35,555 bases of DNA, taken from Flavobacteriia bacterium (GTDB lineage Bacteria > Bacteroidota > Bacteroidia > Flavobacteriales_D > Crocinitomicaceae). Positions 1-8,978 of this stretch are shown one piece after another (positions within the stretch are counted from its first letter, which is position 1; every line of letters starts with the position of its first letter). The position numbers and the translations under genes are program-made. The notes beneath the pieces are model-generated. The model was given only the letters and a program-made list of their open reading frames with translations, did no database searches and was not told the DNA's origin. The DNA lies in assembly GCA_947458955.1 (NCBI GenBank), contig CANGZT010000009.1, positions 1 through 35,555 on the forward strand. The letters run 5' to 3'.

Positions 1-58
1 AATATTGTCCGATTGGACCTCTATTTTTTTTGATTTTATCAAATATGTCTTGTGCCAT
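1..58 (-). CDS. 5' end of a truncated CDS (MAQDIFDKIKKNRGPIGQY...), possibly a PLP-dependent alpha-oxoamine synthase / serine palmitoyltransferase-like protein
   Basis: Reverse-strand ATG at 58-56 is open to the window edge; the N-terminus resembles the 'DIFDKI..N.GP.G.' start of Bacteroidota SPT-like aminotransferases (from memory). Only 19 residues are visible. Confidence 0.35.
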   Translation of the reverse strand, partial: MAQDIFDKIKKNRGPIGQY

Positions 59-233
59 ATTGTAAGAATTAAATGTAATTTACATTTTGTTAGTCTTTGC
101 AAAAGTACAAAGTTTTATATGTAAACGAAAAATGACATCTATAAATTATCAACAACATAAGGTGTTAATTATCTTATTTGAAACAATCTTCACTTTGATT
201 CTATATATTTGCAAAAAATAATATACTCAGGAA

Positions 234-1331
234 ATGGCTTTGAAATGTGGTATCGTAGGTTTGCCAAACGTAGGTAAATCAACACTTTTTAATTGTTTGT
301 CGAATGCAAAAGCGCAATCTGCAAACTTCCCTTTTTGTACAATTGAACCGAATGTTGGTACTATTTCTGTTCCAGATCCACGTTTGGAAAAATTGGAGTC
401 GATTGTAAATCCTGAGAGAGTTGTACCTACAACTATGGAGATTGTTGATATTGCTGGTTTAGTGAAAGGGGCTTCAAAAGGAGAGGGCTTAGGAAATCAA
501 TTCTTGGCTAATATTCGTGAAACAGATGCAATTATTCATGTCTTGAGATGTTTTGACGATGGTAACATTATCCACGTTGATGGTTCTGTAGATCCAATAC
601 GTGATAAAGAAGTGATTGACCTAGAGTTGCAATTGAAAGATTTAGAGTCAATTGAGAAAAAAATACAATCTTTAGTTCGTAATTTAAAATCGGGCGACAA
701 AGAAGTTGTTAAGGAAAACGAATTAGCAACACGCATCAAAGAACATTTAGAAAAAGGACTTTCTGTTAGAAGTTTGGAAATGGATGAAAATGAAAAGGAA
801 CTAGTGAAACGTTTTCATTTGATCACTTCAAAACCAGTAATGTATTTGTGTAATGTAGATGAAGCTTCTGTAAAAACAGGAAATCAATACGTTGATAAAG
901 TGAGAGAGCATGTAAAAGCTGAAAATGCTGAAGTATTAGTAATTGGTGCAAAAATTGAAGCTGATATAACTGAGTTAGAAACCTATGAGGAACGTCAAAT
1001 GTTTTTAGAAGAATTAGGTTTAGAGGAGCCGGGGGTTAATCGCTTAATTCGTTCGGCGTATGCACTTTTAGATTTATACACTTATTTTACAGCAGGTGTT
1101 AAAGAAGTAAGAGCTTGGACGATTACAAAGGGAATGACAGCTCCACAAGCTGCAGGGGTTATCCATACAGATTTCGAAAAAGGTTTTATTCGTGCTGAAG
1201 TAATGAAATATGCTGATTATACAACCTATGGTTCTGAATCAGCTGTGAAAGACGCGGGTAAATTTAAGGTAGAAGGAAAGGAATATGTAGTTGAAGATGG
1301 TGATATTATGCATTTTAGGTTTAATGTTTAA
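234..1331 (+). CDS. ychF: Redox-regulated ATPase / Obg-family GTPase YchF
   Basis: MALKCGIVGLPNVGKSTLFNCLSNAKAQSANFPFCTIEPNVG (G1 motif) and C-terminal TGS-like domain ending GDIMHFRFNV. Confidence 0.97.
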   Translation: MALKCGIVGLPNVGKSTLFNCLSNAKAQSANFPFCTIEPNVGTISVPDPRLEKLESIVNPERVVPTTMEIVDIAGLVKGASKGEGLGNQFLANIRETDAIIHVLRCFDDGNIIHVDGSVDPIRDKEVIDLELQLKDLESIEKKIQSLVRNLKSGDKEVVKENELATRIKEHLEKGLSVRSLEMDENEKELVKRFHLITSKPVMYLCNVDEASVKTGNQYVDKVREHVKAENAEVLVIGAKIEADITELETYEERQMFLEELGLEEPGVNRLIRSAYALLDLYTYFTAGVKEVRAWTITKGMTAPQAAGVIHTDFEKGFIRAEVMKYADYTTYGSESAVKDAGKFKVEGKEYVVEDGDIMHFRFNV

Positions 1332-1343
1332 AAATAAACCTAT

Positions 1344-1377
1344 AAAAAAAACCCAGTTTCAAAACTGGGTTTTTTTA
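1344..1377. terminator. Bidirectional intrinsic terminator between convergent ychF and DUF2795 gene
   Basis: AAAAAACCCAGTTT-CAA-AACTGGGTTTTTTT inverted repeat with A-tract and T-tract on either side. Confidence 0.9.
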
Positions 1378-1390
1378 TGCAAAGTAGATT

Positions 1391-1612
1391 TTAATACTCG
1401 TCTTCGTTGAAAAGAAAATCATCTTTCGAAGGATAGTCAGGCCAGATTTCTTCAATGCTTTCGTAAACATCTCCTTCGTCTTCTAAGTCTTGTAGGTTTT
1501 CAACTACTTCCAATGGTGCGCCATGACGAATTGCAAAATCTATTAACTCATCCTTAGTTGCTGGCCATGGAGCGTCTTCTAAATAAGATGCTAACTCTAA
1601 AGTCCAATACAT
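1391..1612 (-). CDS. DUF2795 domain small protein
   Basis: 73 aa MYWTLELASYLEDAPWPATKDELIDFAIRHGAPLEVVENLQDL..., typical DUF2795 pattern. Confidence 0.85.
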   Translation of the reverse strand: MYWTLELASYLEDAPWPATKDELIDFAIRHGAPLEVVENLQDLEDEGDVYESIEEIWPDYPSKDDFLFNEDEY

Positions 1613-1801
1613 AACTCTTGTTTTTGATAGTTAAATTTGCCACAAAAAAATAAAAAATTTTTCAAAAAATCAATGATTTACATAAATTTATTTTCAAAAA
1701 AATAATTTGACCTAAATTATTTAAAATCAAAAAACTATAATATAATCTTTACAAGTCTAATATTTTATTAAGTTTAATTATGAATTGTGGAAATGTTTCA
1801 A

Positions 1802-1831
1802 TTGCTATCCAAAAATATTTAATTAAATTTG
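1802..1831 (+). promoter_or_regulatory. Bacteroidota-type sigma-A promoter upstream of carB
   Basis: TTG (1802-1804), exactly 19 nt, TAAATTTG (1824-1831), matching the Bacteroidetes -33 TTG / -7 TAnnTTTG consensus. Confidence 0.7.
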
Positions 1832-1883
1832 CGCTCAATTTGTAGTATAGTTTTGTCAAATTGAAATCTAAATAGCGCATTTT

Positions 1884-4700
1884 ATGCCAAAAAACGAATC
1901 CATTAAATCAGTTTTAATCATCGGAAGTGGTCCTATTGTGATCGGTCAAGCTTGCGAATTCGATTATTCAGGCTCTCAAGCCGCTCGTTCACTTCGTGAA
2001 GAAGGAATAGAAGTAACTCTAATAAACTCAAATCCAGCAACGATCATGACTGATAAGTTGGTAGCGGATAATGTTTATTTGTGGCCGTTAGAACCTGAGT
2101 ATATTGAGAAAATCTTGAATTTGCACAAAATCGATGCAGTACTTCCTACGATGGGAGGACAAACCGGTCTAAACTTGGCAATGAAATGCGAAGAGATGGG
2201 AATGTGGGAAGAGTACAATGTAAAAATGATTGGAGTTGATATTGATGCGATTAATATTACGGAAGATAGAGAACAGTTTAGAGAGTTAATGGGTAAAATA
2301 GATGTACCTATGGCACCTCAAAAAACAGCTAAATCATTCTTGGAAGGTAAAGAAATTGCACAAGAATTTGGATTCCCATTATGTATCAGAGCTTCGTTTA
2401 CGTTAGGTGGTGCGGGAGCTTCTGTGGTACATGACCCCAAAGAATTTGATACTTTATTAGAAAGAGGCTTGCAATTATCTCCGATTCATGAGGTGATGAT
2501 TGATAAAGCGTTGCTAGGTTGGAAAGAATATGAATTAGAGTTATTGAGAGATAACAATGATAACGTAGTTATTATTTGTTCAATCGAAAACTTTGATCCG
2601 CTTGGAATACACACAGGGGACTCTATTACGGTTGCTCCTGCTATGACTTTGTCTGATACTACTTTCCAACGAATGAGAGACATGGCAATCAAAATGATGC
2701 GTTCAATAGGTAATTTCGCTGGTGGATGTAACGTTCAGTTTGCTGTTTCTCCAGATGAAAAAGAAGATATCATTGCGATTGAGATTAACCCTCGTGTATC
2801 TCGTTCATCTGCATTGGCTTCTAAAGCAACGGGGTATCCGATTGCTAAAATTGCATCTAAATTGGCGATAGGTTACAATTTAGATGAATTGAAAAACCAA
2901 ATTACAAAAAGTACATCAGCGTTATTTGAGCCTACATTAGACTATGTAATCGTTAAAATACCAAGATGGAACTTTAATAAATTCCCAGGTACTGATAGAA
3001 GATTAGGTCTTCAAATGAAATCGGTAGGGGAGGTAATGGGAATTGGTCGTTCATTCCAAGAAGCATTACAAAAAGCATGTCAATCATTAGAAATTAATCG
3101 TAACGGATTAGGGGCTGACGGGAAAGAATTAACAAACCAAGAACAAATTTTACATTCATTAGAAAATGCATCTTGGAACCGTTTATTCCACGTGTATGAC
3201 GCAATTAAATTAGGAATTCCGTTTAAAACGATTCACGATAAAACGAAAATCGACTTCTGGTTTCTAAAGCAAATTGAAGATTTAATCAAGTTAGAGCGTA
3301 AAATAGAGAAGTACCATTTGGGTAATTTCCCTAAAGAGTTAATGTTTGAAGCTAAACAAAAAGGTTACGCCGATAGACAAATCGCTCATTTGCTTCGATG
3401 TCTAGAGTCTGAGGTTCATGTGAAGAGAACAGAAATGGGAATTAAACGTGTTTTCAAATTAGTAGATACATGTGCTGCTGAGTTTGAAGCAAAAACACCT
3501 TATTACTATTCTACTTTTGAGTATGAAAACGAAAGTATCGTTACGGATAAAAAGAAAATAGTTGTTTTAGGTTCTGGTCCTAACCGTATTGGGCAAGGTA
3601 TTGAGTTTGATTACAGTTGTGTACACGGAGTGTTGGCTGCAAAAGAATGTGGTTACGAAACCATTATGATCAATTGTAACCCTGAAACAGTTTCAACAGA
3701 TTTCGATACAGCTGACAAACTATATTTTGAACCTGTTTTCTGGGAACATATTTACGATATTATCCAACATGAAAAACCGGAAGGTGTCATTGTTCAGTTA
3801 GGTGGTCAAACAGCACTTAAATTGGCTGAAAAACTTCACCGTTTTGGTGTTAAAATTATCGGAACAAGTTACGAAGCATTAGATTTAGCGGAAGATAGAG
3901 GTCGTTTTTCTAAATTATTGGAAGAAAACAATGTGCTTTTTCCTAAATATGGTGTAGTAGAAGATGCTGAACAAGCCTTAAAATTAGCAGATGATTTAGG
4001 TTTTCCTTTATTAGTTCGTCCTTCTTATGTATTAGGAGGACAAAAAATGAAAATTGTTATTAATAAAGAGGAATTAGAGCACCACGTAGTAGATATCATT
4101 GGTGAAATGGGTAGTAATCAAATTTTACTAGATCATTTTATTGGTGGAGCGATTGAAGCGGAAGCAGACGCGATTTGTGATGGCGAAGATGTGTATATCA
4201 TCGGAATCATGCAACACATTGAGCCTGCTGGTATCCACTCAGGAGATTCTTATGCAGTGTTACCTCCATATAATTTAGGTGATATGGTTTTGCTTCAAAT
4301 TGAGGAAATAACGAAAAAGGTAGCATTAGCATTAAAAACAAAAGGTTTAATCAATATTCAGTTTGCAATTAAAGATGACAAAGTATATGTAATCGAAGCA
4401 AACCCAAGAGCTTCAAGAACAGTTCCTTTTATTGCAAAAGCTTATGATGAACCTTATGTAAATTATGCTACTAAAGTTATGTTAGGTCATTCTAAGGTGA
4501 AGGATTTTAAATTCAATCCTAAAAAAGAAGGCTATGCAATTAAAATTCCTGTTTTCTCTTATGAGAAATTTCCTGATGTTAAAAAAGAATTAGGTCCAGA
4601 AATGAAATCTACAGGAGAAGGAATACGTTTTGTTAAAAACTTGAAAGATCCTTTCTTTGTAAAGATTTATTCAGAAAGAAATATGCATTTGTCTAGATAA
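1884..4700 (+). CDS. carB: Carbamoyl-phosphate synthase large subunit (short form without MGS domain)
   Basis: Two ATP-grasp/CPSase halves (ESIKSVLIIGSGPIVIGQACEFDYSG; KKIVVLGSGPNRIGQGIEFDYSCVHG); ends shortly after LGPEMKSTGEGIRFV. Confidence 0.97.
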   Translation: MPKNESIKSVLIIGSGPIVIGQACEFDYSGSQAARSLREEGIEVTLINSNPATIMTDKLVADNVYLWPLEPEYIEKILNLHKIDAVLPTMGGQTGLNLAMKCEEMGMWEEYNVKMIGVDIDAINITEDREQFRELMGKIDVPMAPQKTAKSFLEGKEIAQEFGFPLCIRASFTLGGAGASVVHDPKEFDTLLERGLQLSPIHEVMIDKALLGWKEYELELLRDNNDNVVIICSIENFDPLGIHTGDSITVAPAMTLSDTTFQRMRDMAIKMMRSIGNFAGGCNVQFAVSPDEKEDIIAIEINPRVSRSSALASKATGYPIAKIASKLAIGYNLDELKNQITKSTSALFEPTLDYVIVKIPRWNFNKFPGTDRRLGLQMKSVGEVMGIGRSFQEALQKACQSLEINRNGLGADGKELTNQEQILHSLENASWNRLFHVYDAIKLGIPFKTIHDKTKIDFWFLKQIEDLIKLERKIEKYHLGNFPKELMFEAKQKGYADRQIAHLLRCLESEVHVKRTEMGIKRVFKLVDTCAAEFEAKTPYYYSTFEYENESIVTDKKKIVVLGSGPNRIGQGIEFDYSCVHGVLAAKECGYETIMINCNPETVSTDFDTADKLYFEPVFWEHIYDIIQHEKPEGVIVQLGGQTALKLAEKLHRFGVKIIGTSYEALDLAEDRGRFSKLLEENNVLFPKYGVVEDAEQALKLADDLGFPLLVRPSYVLGGQKMKIVINKEELEHHVVDIIGEMGSNQILLDHFIGGAIEAEADAICDGEDVYIIGIMQHIEPAGIHSGDSYAVLPPYNLGDMVLLQIEEITKKVALALKTKGLINIQFAIKDDKVYVIEANPRASRTVPFIAKAYDEPYVNYATKVMLGHSKVKDFKFNPKKEGYAIKIPVFSYEKFPDVKKELGPEMKSTGEGIRFVKNLKDPFFVKIYSERNMHLSR

Positions 4701-4951
4701 TGACTTTAATCGCTAGTATTCAAGGAACTTTTAAAATGATGCTGATGATAATCGGAGGGTTTGTCTTACTCCGGTTCTTAGGCCAGCTTTTGATTGTTAA
4801 AAGAAATTTAGCGGAACAAAAAAGGCAACAAGATTTCCAAAAAGAACTGCAAAAACAACAGTCTTTTTATAAAAAAAATTCAGGAAAAGTAAACATACTT
4901 GGAAAAAAACAAACTACAAATTTTCAAGATGTTGATTACGAAGAAGTATAA
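4700..4951 (+). CDS. DUF4834-like small membrane protein
   Basis: 83 aa with one N-terminal TM, a Q/K-rich linker and acidic DVDYEEV tail; TAATG overlap with carB stop; precedes YfhO-like gene. Confidence 0.65.
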   Translation: MTLIASIQGTFKMMLMIIGGFVLLRFLGQLLIVKRNLAEQKRQQDFQKELQKQQSFYKKNSGKVNILGKKQTTNFQDVDYEEV

Positions 4952-4954
4952 TCT

Positions 4955-4984
4955 TAAGTCCACCTAACCAGTGGACTTTTTTTA
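4955..4984 (+). terminator. Intrinsic terminator
   Basis: AAGTCCAC-CTAACCA-GTGGACTT followed by TTTTT. Confidence 0.85.
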
Positions 4985-4990
4985 GTTTTA

Positions 4991-7951
4991 ATGATTATGA
5001 AACATTTTTTTAAGTCGAACTGGAAACACTTTACTGCTGTAGGTGTAATCATTTTGGTTACTTTCATTTATTTTAATCTTCAATTTCAAGGGTATGGATT
5101 AAAACAACATGATATTGAACAATTCGGAGGGGCGTCTCATGAAATTCAATACTATAGAGAGCATACTGGTAAAGAAACACTTTGGACAAACTCCATGTTT
5201 GGTGGTATGCCTTCTACACAAATTTCTGTTATCTATGAGGGTAATTATATTAAAAACGCAATCGATAGTTTTTTAAAAGTTCTTCCCCCTCCGGCTGGTC
5301 CTGCAATGTTATATATGTTAGGATTTTATATTTTAATGTTATGTCTGAATATAAATCCGTGGGTTGGTCTTCTAGGATCCATAGCTTTTGGTTTTTCAAG
5401 TTATGATATAATCATTATTCAAGCTGGTCATAATACTAAAGCATTAGCTGTAGCTTTTATGGCACCTGTTGTTGGAGCATTTATTATGTCGTATCAACGT
5501 AATTTGAAGTGGGGAATTATTTTATCATCTTTATTTATGTTGATTGAATTATCAATGAATCATTTACAAGTAACTTATTATCTTGGTATTTTACTTGTTG
5601 GACTTGGGGTTGTGATGTTTGTAAATGCAGTTATTAAAAAAGAGATAAAACGTTTTTTAATTGCTTCTCTAGGAATCGGTATAGCGTATTTTTTAGCCTT
5701 ATTGGTTAACTATGGAAATATATCTATGACTAAAGATTATGCTAAACATACAATTAGAGGTGGAAATGATGTGACAATATCACCTAATGGTGATTCAAAT
5801 GCCGAAAATTCAACTACCGGATTGGATAAAGATTATATTACTCAATGGAGTTATGGAGTAGGTGAATCGTTTACATTAATATCCCCATATGTTAAAGGAG
5901 GAGGGACAGTAGCCTTAGCGGATTCACCTTTTGCAGAAAATATAGATAAGGTAGAGTTATCACCTGAACAACGTAAAAACGTAATGAATACTCCCGTTTA
6001 TTGGGGGGAACAACCAATGACATCTGGACCAGTTTATATTGGAATAATAGTTGTGTTTTTAGCGCTCTTAGGTTTAGTTTTTTTACAAAACCCAATAAAG
6101 TGGGCTCTTTTAGGAGTTACTTTTTTAACGCTTGCACTTTCTTGGGGTAAAAATTTCATGGGTTTGACCGATTTTTTTCTTGAAAATATTCCTGGTTATA
6201 ATAAGTTTAGAGCGGTTACTATCATTCTTGTTATGGTGGAATTGTGTGTGCCAATCTTAGGTGTTTTATTTCTTGATTACCTAATTAAGGAAAGAGAAAA
6301 AATCAAAGAGAAGAAAAAAACTTTTTTTATTTCATCTGCAATTTTTATCATAGTATTATTTGGGATAAAAATGATTGGTTTAGGAGATGGTTACGCCTCT
6401 TCTAATGATCAGAACCAGATTAATAATGTAGAATCTAATATTAAATCTCAAATACTTGGAATGGATCCGTCTGTTCTTCTCTCTCAATATCAGTTAGACG
6501 TTAATAATCCAACTCAATTAGATCAATTTATTAAACAACAAAGCGCTCCTTATTTAGAGGGTTTTGAAGGTATGAAAAAAGTACGTGAATCGATTTTTAA
6601 TGATAGTATGAATCGATCAATTTTACTGACAATTCTAGCGATTGGTTTAATTGCTGCACTGTTTTATACAGAGATGAAGTCAGAACTAGTGTTAATTTGT
6701 TTAGTCATCATTACGGCAATAGATTTGATACCTGTTGCTAAAAATTATCTCGGTAACCAAGAACAAGGCAATGGGTATAAATTTTGGGCGGAAAGAGGTC
6801 AAACTTTATTTCCAATGGAGGCCTCTGTTGCAGATAGAAGCATTATGGAAAACGAAATTGCTACTAATCCTAAATTAAAAAGTGTTTTGATGAAGGCTGA
6901 AAATGAAGGTATTGCCAAAGCAATGGAATTAGAACTTTCTGGTGCGGCGAAATCTCGTGTTGTTGATGCGTATAAGTTTGCTGAATTGAATATAAACACA
7001 AACTATCGAGTTTTTGATATGTCTGGAGGGTTTAATAGTGCAAACTCATCTTATTTTCACAAAGCATTAGGTGGGTACCATGGTGCTAAATTAAGAAACA
7101 TTCAAAACTTATTTGATTTCCATATCACTACTTCCAATTACAAGGTGTATGATATGTTAAATGTTAAATATTTTATATCAAATGGTAACCAGGTTCAACC
7201 GAATCCAACGGCCTTAGGAAATGTTTGGTTTGTAAATTCAATTCGTAAAGTTTCGAATCCAAACGATGAAATAAGAGCCTTAGGTTCTCAACTTGATTTA
7301 GAAAACGCTTTCCAAGGTACGCTATTGGTTAATGGAAAAGCTACTAATAAAATAAAAGCGTTTAGTTCGGATAAGATTCAATATATTTTGAAGTCAGACA
7401 CAATACAAGTACCTATGTCCAATGGTTTAACCGAGGGATTGGAGGCTATGTTTGTGATGGATGTAAATGGAAAGACAAATTTAGTTCCATTACAAACGTT
7501 AGAAATGGATACAGCGAAGTCTTTCTTAAAATTAGTTAAAATAAAAAATGCGAAGGAGTTTAAACCAAATCAAGAAGCAATCGTTTTAACTGATGAATTT
7601 TCAAAAATAGGAAAGTTGAAATTTGACGGTCAAGGGACAATCAAAATGTCTAAGTATGTTCCTAATAAAATATCCTATTTATCTGATTCTAAATCAGAGC
7701 AATTTGCTGTTTTTTCAGAAGTGTACTATCCGGAGGGTTGGAAAGCAACAATAGATGGAAAAGAAGTTCAGATTGTTAAAACAAATTATTTATTGAGAGG
7801 TTTAAAAGTACCTCCTGGTAAACATAAAATTGAATTTGTTTTCGATTTACCAAAATTTCATACCTCAGGAACTTTAGCATCGATAGCTTCAATTCTTGTT
7901 TTACTAGCACTCGGTGCTGGAATTTATACAGATAGAAAAAGAAAAATGTAG
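4991..7951 (+). CDS. YfhO-family multi-pass membrane protein (Bacteroidota type)
   Basis: 986 aa; many TM helices, FGGMPSTQIS motif, C-terminal YPEGWKATIDGKEVQIVKTNYLLRGLKVPPGKHKIEFVF typical of the YfhO C-terminal domain. Confidence 0.88.
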   Translation: MIMKHFFKSNWKHFTAVGVIILVTFIYFNLQFQGYGLKQHDIEQFGGASHEIQYYREHTGKETLWTNSMFGGMPSTQISVIYEGNYIKNAIDSFLKVLPPPAGPAMLYMLGFYILMLCLNINPWVGLLGSIAFGFSSYDIIIIQAGHNTKALAVAFMAPVVGAFIMSYQRNLKWGIILSSLFMLIELSMNHLQVTYYLGILLVGLGVVMFVNAVIKKEIKRFLIASLGIGIAYFLALLVNYGNISMTKDYAKHTIRGGNDVTISPNGDSNAENSTTGLDKDYITQWSYGVGESFTLISPYVKGGGTVALADSPFAENIDKVELSPEQRKNVMNTPVYWGEQPMTSGPVYIGIIVVFLALLGLVFLQNPIKWALLGVTFLTLALSWGKNFMGLTDFFLENIPGYNKFRAVTIILVMVELCVPILGVLFLDYLIKEREKIKEKKKTFFISSAIFIIVLFGIKMIGLGDGYASSNDQNQINNVESNIKSQILGMDPSVLLSQYQLDVNNPTQLDQFIKQQSAPYLEGFEGMKKVRESIFNDSMNRSILLTILAIGLIAALFYTEMKSELVLICLVIITAIDLIPVAKNYLGNQEQGNGYKFWAERGQTLFPMEASVADRSIMENEIATNPKLKSVLMKAENEGIAKAMELELSGAAKSRVVDAYKFAELNINTNYRVFDMSGGFNSANSSYFHKALGGYHGAKLRNIQNLFDFHITTSNYKVYDMLNVKYFISNGNQVQPNPTALGNVWFVNSIRKVSNPNDEIRALGSQLDLENAFQGTLLVNGKATNKIKAFSSDKIQYILKSDTIQVPMSNGLTEGLEAMFVMDVNGKTNLVPLQTLEMDTAKSFLKLVKIKNAKEFKPNQEAIVLTDEFSKIGKLKFDGQGTIKMSKYVPNKISYLSDSKSEQFAVFSEVYYPEGWKATIDGKEVQIVKTNYLLRGLKVPPGKHKIEFVFDLPKFHTSGTLASIASILVLLALGAGIYTDRKRKM

Positions 7952-7959
7952 TATAATCG

Positions 7960-7986
7960 AAAAGCTGTCCATCGGGCAGCTTTTTA
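7960..7986 (+). terminator. Intrinsic terminator after YfhO-like gene
   Basis: AAAAGCTGTCC-ATC-GGGCAGCTTTTT (one G-U pair) with T-tract. Confidence 0.85.
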
Positions 7987-8019
7987 TTAATCATCAAACA
8001 TTCATCATTCACCATTCAT
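7985..8019. repeat. Heptameric degenerate tandem repeat, consensus CATTCAY
   Basis: TATTAAT CATCAAA CATTCAT CATTCAC CATTCAT, ending 1 nt before the ATG at 8021. Confidence 0.65.
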
Positions 8020-8020
8020 T

Positions 8021-8377
8021 ATGAGAGTCTTAGTAATCGGTGCAAGTAATAATCCAGATCGATATGCTTATAAAGCGATTGAAATGTTATTAAAATATAA
8101 ACATCAACCCATTCCATTTTCTCAGAAAAAATCAGAAGTCTGTGGGTTGAAAATAGAAAATGAATGGAAAAATTGGGAGGAAATACATACTGTTACATTA
8201 TATATTAACCCTAAACTACAAGAAACGTATTACGATTTAATTATTGGTTTAAAACCTAAAAGGGTAATTTTTAATCCTGGTACTGAAAATAAAGTTTTCC
8301 AAGAAAAATTAAAATTAAAAAATATTGAAGCCCTAGAAGCTTGCACATTAGTGATGCTTAGTACAAATCAATTTTAA
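8021..8377 (+). CDS. CoA-binding (Rossmann fold) domain protein
   Basis: MRVLVIGASNNPDRYAYKAIEMLLKYKHQPIPF...NPGTEN..., YccU-like. Confidence 0.88.
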   Translation: MRVLVIGASNNPDRYAYKAIEMLLKYKHQPIPFSQKKSEVCGLKIENEWKNWEEIHTVTLYINPKLQETYYDLIIGLKPKRVIFNPGTENKVFQEKLKLKNIEALEACTLVMLSTNQF

Positions 8378-8382
8378 GAAAT

Positions 8383-8425
8383 TAAAAGTGTATAATTACA
8401 CAATATACACTTTTAGTTTTTTTAT
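8383..8425. terminator. Bidirectional terminator between convergent genes
   Basis: Perfect 12-bp stem TAAAAGTGTATA-ATTACACAA-TATACACTTTTA followed by GTTTTTTTATTTT. Confidence 0.85.
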
Positions 8426-8426
8426 T

Positions 8427-8975
8427 TTAATATTTTGGAACCCAAGGTTGCTCTGGTGCACCAAGATCTTGAGTTAGTTTTCGAGATAGCACAAATAGAT
8501 AATCACTCAATCGGTTTAAATATTTTAGAATCACTAAATCTACCGTTTCTTCTTCATTAAGGTGATTGGTCATTCTTTCTGCTCTTCTACAAACACATCG
8601 TGCGATATGACAATAAGAAACAGTAGTATGTCCTCCTGGTAAAACAAATGATTTCATTGTTGGTAGCGTAGCATCCATTTCATCAATCCAATCTTCCAAC
8701 TGTTTGATATCATCTGCTTTTATTTCTGGCAGTTTCATAGTTGATTTAACGGGATCGGAGGCAAGGTGTGAACCAATCGTAAATAATCGATCTTGAATCG
8801 TGATAATTTGTTCAATGTAAATCGGATTGATCTGTTGGTCTCTAATTAAACCAAGATAGGAATTTAATTCATCTACTGAACCATACGATTCAATTCGAAT
8901 TGCATGCTTAGGAATACGAGTTCCTCCGATTAACTGAGTTGTACCTCCATCTCCAGTGCGAGTATATATTTTCAT
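8427..8975 (-). CDS. Cob(I)yrinic acid a,c-diamide adenosyltransferase (PduO type)
   Basis: MKIYTRTGDGGTTQLIGGTRIPKHAIRIESYGSVDELNSYLGLIR; C-terminal CRRAER..., NRLSDYLFVLSR. Confidence 0.95.
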   Translation of the reverse strand: MKIYTRTGDGGTTQLIGGTRIPKHAIRIESYGSVDELNSYLGLIRDQQINPIYIEQIITIQDRLFTIGSHLASDPVKSTMKLPEIKADDIKQLEDWIDEMDATLPTMKSFVLPGGHTTVSYCHIARCVCRRAERMTNHLNEEETVDLVILKYLNRLSDYLFVLSRKLTQDLGAPEQPWVPKY

Positions 8976-8978
8976 AAT

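Noticed and set aside
60-130. Shared CTTTGTAC word between the left-edge gene upstream region and the fabI upstream region, considered as a common lipid regulon site
   Set aside because: Both overlap TTTG-containing -7 type boxes and the match is short; chance is the simpler explanation without more sites.
536-739. Antisense ORF inside ychF, and similar antisense ORFs in the track (e.g. 2486-2692, 5892-6095, 6799-6999, 10120-10311, 15594-15779, 23535-23786, 24045-24356, 33069-33398, 34119-34385, 35055-35288)
   Set aside because: All lie opposite well-recognised coding sequence, have no recognisable domain and look like shadow ORFs.
1640-1760. A-tract-rich stretch upstream of carB, considered as a phased bend or regulatory element
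   Set aside because: Base composition alone explains it and phasing is irregular; only the downstream promoter is supportable.
7776-8015. 79-aa minus-strand ORF spanning the YfhO-like 3' end, terminator and heptad array
   Set aside because: Composition is explained by the complement of a CDS, a terminator and a repeat; no family resemblance.
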